Notes under the pieces: model-generated | The model's database searches: none | What the model saw: the letters and a program-made list of their open reading frames with translations, nothing else | What the model was told of the DNA's origin: nothing | Made by a program: the position numbers and the translations under genes | NCBI GenBank assembly: GCA_030681145.1 | Contig: JAUXXK010000451.1 | Coordinates: 1 to 18,124, forward strand | Direction: 5' to 3' | Length of the DNA stretch: 18,124 nucleotides | From: Methanobacteriaceae archaeon | GTDB taxonomy: Archaea > Methanobacteriota > Methanobacteria > Methanobacteriales > Methanobacteriaceae | Shown: one piece after another, positions 15,658 through 18,124 of the stretch | Layout: every line of letters starts with the position of its first letter | How positions within the stretch are numbered: the first letter of the stretch is position 1

Positions 15658-15930
15658 TCATAAATCACAAATTATAGTTTGAATAGCAGTATTCATGTCT
15701 TCTGGACGAATTATGTTTTTTCCATTTCTGGCGGCTTCCCTGGACGCTTCTTCTGCAACCATATGGCCTAGATCATCAAGAAATTCTTGAAGATTTTCAA
15801 CCGCCATCCGATTAGTTTTGGCCACGCGCTCCCTATTTAAAATACTCAGTTCCATGTTAGCATGCGTTTTTACAATTTTTACAACAGGAGTGTATGGTAT
15901 ATCCATTTTTTTGTAGTTTATGTCATTCAT
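15658..15930 (-). CDS. Divergent histone-fold protein at the head of the feo operon
   Basis: A 90-residue protein with the archaeal histone / CBF-NF-Y fold pattern. IPYTPVVKIVK (11-21) fits helix 1 of HMf-type histones (PIAPIGRIIK). RMAVENLQEFLDDLGHMVAEEASREAARNG (41-70) fits the long helix 2. KNIIRPEDMNTAIQTI (71-86) fits loop 2 and helix 3, keeping the E-D pair of the KTIKAED motif but with isoleucine where the DNA-contacting threonine stands. Differences from a canonical histone of about 67 residues: an extra 8-residue N-terminus and roughly ten extra residues in loop 1 (NMELSILNRE). The start at 15930 has GGTGG 4 bases upstream. Its promoter carries a metal-repressor palindrome and feoA follows, so it is probably iron-regulated. 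It may be a specialised DNA-binding protein or dimerise with housekeeping histones; I cannot tell which. Confidence 0.8.
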   Translation of the reverse strand: MNDINYKKMDIPYTPVVKIVKTHANMELSILNRERVAKTNRMAVENLQEFLDDLGHMVAEEASREAARNGKNIIRPEDMNTAIQTIICDL

Positions 15931-15950
15931 TGTTCCACCAATAACAGACT

Positions 15951-15964
15951 ATATATAATTTAAA
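15951..15964 (-). promoter_or_regulatory. Core promoter of the histone-fold-feoAB operon
   Basis: The minus strand reads TTTAAATTATATATAG here, an overlapping BRE/TATA region. The transcript start would fall very close to the ATG at 15930, leaving a leader barely long enough for the GGTGG site. The palindrome at 15965-15980 abuts its upstream edge. Confidence 0.55.
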
Positions 15965-15980
15965 TTTAGGCATGCCTAAA
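15965..15980. promoter_or_regulatory. DtxR-type metal repressor operator, perfect palindrome
   Basis: TTTAGGCATGCCTAAA is a perfect 16-bp palindrome. Its TTAGG...CCTAA halves match the style of sites bound by DtxR/IdeR-family iron- or manganese-dependent repressors. A protein bound here would block TFB/TBP loading on the adjacent TATA box. No regulator gene is in the window. Confidence 0.75.
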
Positions 15981-16019
15981 CTTTCATTAATTTAAGTGGA
16001 TTATCATCATATTTAAAAT

Positions 16020-16035
16020 TTTAGGTTTGCCTAAA
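16020..16035. promoter_or_regulatory. Second metal repressor operator
   Basis: TTTAGGTTTGCCTAAA, the same 6-base arms (TTTAGG/CCTAAA) with a less symmetric centre, 55 bases from the first palindrome (centre to centre). The flanks extend the match by one base on each side (T and A). Confidence 0.65.
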
Positions 16036-16040
16036 AATTA

Positions 16041-16056
16041 TTTAGGTAAGCAAAAA
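16041..16056. promoter_or_regulatory. Degenerate third operator-like site
   Basis: TTTAGGTAAGCAAAAA keeps one good half (TTTAGG) and a poor second half. Its centre lies 21 bases, two helical turns, from the second site, which would put bound dimers on the same DNA face. The remaining 16057-16255 is AT-rich leader and promoter sequence for the AAA gene with no other clear element. Confidence 0.4.
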
Positions 16057-16255
16057 AAGAAAAATAATATTAAAAATATCATCAAACTAGAGCCATATAA
16101 TAAAAAATAAATTTTATTATAAATGAATTATTCCAAAAGAATATATGTATTTAATACTATAATGATTCTATTAGAGTTCAATAATTAATTTCATAATAAC
16201 AAAATAAATTTTTAGAATTATTTTTATTAATTTTTTTTAAATTTAAGGTGATGCC

Positions 16256-17380
16256 GTGAAATTTAATAATATAGTTTATGATACACATATAACAGAAAGT
16301 AAATTACCAATTTCATCTAATGATCCTGAAAAAGAAGCTAAAGTGGTTGTTTTACAGCCAATAGGTTATCCTTTCATCTGTAATTTAGTAGAAACTCCTA
16401 AAATAGAGGTATTCGATAAAGAACTGTTTGAATTATATGCTCAGGAACAATGGGAAGGATTTACTGCTAAAGAAGGATCCTATTTGTTTGATCAGAAGTT
16501 ACTTCCAGATTATGCATTTAAAGTAATAAAAGCCCATCCTAATGATTCAAAAATTACATCAAATACATCAATACTCCTAGTTGAAATAATTAAAGAATCA
16601 GATGACTTTCAGAAGATAGAAACTAGTTTAAAAATTGAAGATGTTGTCGGTCAGGAACAGGCCAAAGTAAAATGTAAAATCATAATGAAGTACCTCCAGG
16701 ACCCAGAAAAATTCAAGGAATGGGCTCCTAAAAATGTGCTCTTTTACGGAACTCCCGGTACTGGTAAGACAATGCTGGCTAAATCATTATCCAATGAACT
16801 TAAAGTTCCCCTTTATCTTATAAAGGCCACAACCCTCATAGGGGATCACGTGGGAGATGGTGCCCGGCAAATACATGAATTATATAATCTTGCCTCAAAT
16901 AATGCTCCTTCAGTAATATTTATTGATGAAATTGACGCAGTTGGTCTTGATAGAAAATACCAATCTCTCAGAGGAGATGTTTCCGAAGTAGTTAATTCCC
17001 TTTTAACCGAAATGGACGGTATAAAACAGAATTATGGAGTGGTAACTATAGGGGCTACTAACAACCCATCCATTTTAGATTATGCTATCCGAAGTCGTTT
17101 TGAAGAAGAAATAGAATTTAAATTGCCAGAAGAGAGTGAAAGAAAGCACATAATTGAGAATAATGTTAGCTCAATGCCTCTGGAGGTAAAAGTTTCTGTG
17201 GAAAAGCTAGCTCAGATGTCTAAAGGAATGTCTGGAAGAGATATAAAAGAAAAATTGTTAAAAAATTCACTTCATAAAGCAATTTCTGATGATGAAGATG
17301 AAGTAAATATAACCCATATAGAATACGCTCTTAAAAATTATCAAACCGAGAAAAACGAGCCTAAAGGAATGTTTGCTTAA
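16256..17380 (+). CDS. AAA family ATPase, single AAA domain
   Basis: A 374-residue cytoplasmic ATPase. Residues 1-120 form an N-terminal domain that I do not recognise. The AAA module follows: IEDVVGQEQAK (127-137), Walker A GTPGTGKT (165-172), Walker B VIFIDEID (220-227), sensor-1 GATNNP (266-271), then LDYAIRSRFEEEIEFKLPE, which resembles the short arginine-finger loop of Vps4/katanin-type enzymes (R279, R281) rather than the RPGR of FtsH or proteasomal ATPases. The helical lid has GMSGRDIKEKLL. Pore loop 1 reads IGDHVGDGARQIHELY, with histidine where an aromatic residue normally grips substrate. No protease or membrane segment. The start is GTG with GGTGAT 3 bases upstream. A chaperone or remodelling role is likely, the substrate unknown. 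It diverges from the iron operon, 200 bases beyond the nearest operator. Confidence 0.88.
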   Translation: MKFNNIVYDTHITESKLPISSNDPEKEAKVVVLQPIGYPFICNLVETPKIEVFDKELFELYAQEQWEGFTAKEGSYLFDQKLLPDYAFKVIKAHPNDSKITSNTSILLVEIIKESDDFQKIETSLKIEDVVGQEQAKVKCKIIMKYLQDPEKFKEWAPKNVLFYGTPGTGKTMLAKSLSNELKVPLYLIKATTLIGDHVGDGARQIHELYNLASNNAPSVIFIDEIDAVGLDRKYQSLRGDVSEVVNSLLTEMDGIKQNYGVVTIGATNNPSILDYAIRSRFEEEIEFKLPEESERKHIIENNVSSMPLEVKVSVEKLAQMSKGMSGRDIKEKLLKNSLHKAISDDEDEVNITHIEYALKNYQTEKNEPKGMFA

Positions 17381-17427
17381 AACTCGACATAATTTTTAAT
17401 TTATTTTAAGTTAAATTATTCAATAAT

Positions 17428-17445
17428 TTGGAGATTCTTCTCCAA
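17428..17445 (+). terminator. Hairpin after AAA ATPase gene
   Basis: TTGGAGA-TTCT-TCTCCAA is a perfect 7-bp stem with a 4-base loop, 47 bases behind the stop, flanked by AATAATT and AATTATT that can lengthen the stem. No strong T-run follows, so terminator or 3'-end stabiliser is likely rather than certain. Confidence 0.5.
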
Positions 17446-17492
17446 TTAATTATTTCGATAAAGATATTTATTGTTAAAATATATGTTTATTT

Positions 17493-18124
17493 ATGAATAT
17501 TAAGGAATTATTTTTAGATGCCAGTAAATATGCCACCTCAAACTGGACAAGATATATTTTATTAGGCATTACATTCGTCTTTATTGATTTATTCGACGAT
17601 TTAACTGAAAGTGTTGACATTCCCCCCATTATCTTGACTTTTTTATTATCTTTATTTGTGATTCTTGTTTTTATTCAAGCAGGGTATATATTTCGTATTA
17701 TAGAAACTTCAGTAGACGGTTCAAATAAATTACCCCCATTCAATCATATAAAACAATTATTTTTCCATGGCATTAAAGATTCCGCAGTAGCTATGGCATA
17801 CATATTCATTCCCATAATACTATTTTTAATTTTTCTAGATCCAATCATGTTCTATCTTGGAGCCAATAACAGCTTAGATTTAACTCCAGTAGTAATCATG
17901 ATTTTCATAGCCATACTTGTTGTTTGTTTTATATTTCTACAAGCTGCAATAATAAATATGGCATGCCACCAAGGTAAAATTAAAGCTGCATTTGAATTTA
18001 AAGGAATTATAGGCCAAATTAAAAATGTGGGTCTCAAAAAATTCTTAATAGTATGCTTTTTAGCAGCTTTGATAATTTTAATACTTGAACCATTTATAAG
18101 AGATAATTTAAGGAGTAACCTAGA
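17493..18124 (+). CDS. DUF4013 membrane protein, partial at window edge
   Basis: Open for 210 codons from ATG 17493 to the window end with no stop. The product starts MNIKELFLDASKYATSNWTR and has about five hydrophobic segments (roughly 20-34, 44-63, 97-117, 131-153, 183-199). The cytoplasmic-type segment GSNKLPPFNHIKQLFFHGIKD (77-97, first and last residues given for orientation) corresponds to the LPxF...F..G motif of DUF4013 proteins, which are common as small families in methanogens and have no known function. No ribosome binding site precedes the ATG; GATATTTATTG about 25-30 bases upstream could be a TATA box for a leaderless transcript. The C-terminus is outside the window. Confidence 0.78.
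   Translation, partial: MNIKELFLDASKYATSNWTRYILLGITFVFIDLFDDLTESVDIPPIILTFLLSLFVILVFIQAGYIFRIIETSVDGSNKLPPFNHIKQLFFHGIKDSAVAMAYIFIPIILFLIFLDPIMFYLGANNSLDLTPVVIMIFIAILVVCFIFLQAAIINMACHQGKIKAAFEFKGIIGQIKNVGLKKFLIVCFLAALIILILEPFIRDNLRSNL

Noticed and set aside
16004..16010. ATGATGA on the minus strand as a box C of a C/D guide RNA
   Set aside because: No CTGA box D at suitable distance and no C'/D' pair; the region is a promoter with operators.
17852..18037. Minus-strand open frame of 61 codons near the window end
   Set aside because: It lies opposite the DUF4013 membrane protein, whose reading frame is open for 210 codons and family-like; the minus frame has no ribosome site.

Overview
The window comes from a methanogenic archaeon, most likely a low-GC member of the Methanobacteriales (Methanobacterium or a close relative). 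The support is both DNA topoisomerase VI subunits, aIF1A, a RIO1 kinase, a Dim2-like KH protein, a type II archaeal GAPDH, a histone-fold protein, a DUF4013 membrane protein, archaeal TATA boxes, and GGAGGTGAT-type ribosome binding sites with frequent GTG and TTG starts. The gene order from UPF0146 to GAPDH resembles what I remember of Methanothermobacter; I could not check that here.

Layout. (1) At 1-203 (minus) lies the N-terminus of a RimI-type acetyltransferase, back to back with a UPF0146 gene at 223. (2) At 865-4199 (plus) a secretory-pathway-type Ca2+/Mn2+ P-type ATPase is joined by a one-base stop/start overlap to a cobalt-precorrin-6A reductase. (3) A minus-strand moeA follows at 4311-5543. 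(4) At 5796-10769 (plus) is an information-processing block: aIF1A, RIO1 kinase, Dim2-like KH protein, Top6B and Top6A, the last two overlapping by 11 bases. (5) At 10770-11640 is a long gene-free stretch with a GC-raised island of unknown nature. (6) Type II GAPDH is at 11641-12654. (7) At 12793-15930 (minus) is an iron cluster read right to left: a divergent histone-fold protein, FeoA, FeoB, a 33-residue acidic microprotein with a near-perfect Shine-Dalgarno sequence, then an eight-cysteine zinc-ribbon-like protein. (8) The intergenic region 15931-16255 carries three TTTAGG-type operator sites. (9) An AAA ATPase at 16256-17380 and a truncated DUF4013 membrane protein (17493 to the window edge) close the window.

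How the genes work together. aIF1A, RIO1 and Dim2 all act on the small ribosomal subunit (initiation and late maturation). Top6B and Top6A form one heterotetrameric type IIB topoisomerase. FeoA and FeoB form a ferrous iron importer. A perfect 16-bp palindrome of the kind bound by DtxR-family metal repressors sits directly against the TATA/BRE of the histone-fold gene, so the histone-fold protein, FeoA, FeoB and probably the microprotein look like one metal-repressed unit. This iron operon, with its histone-fold leader gene, its 33-residue tail gene and a FeoB that lacks the usual aspartate in its G4 motif, is the most unusual part of the window.
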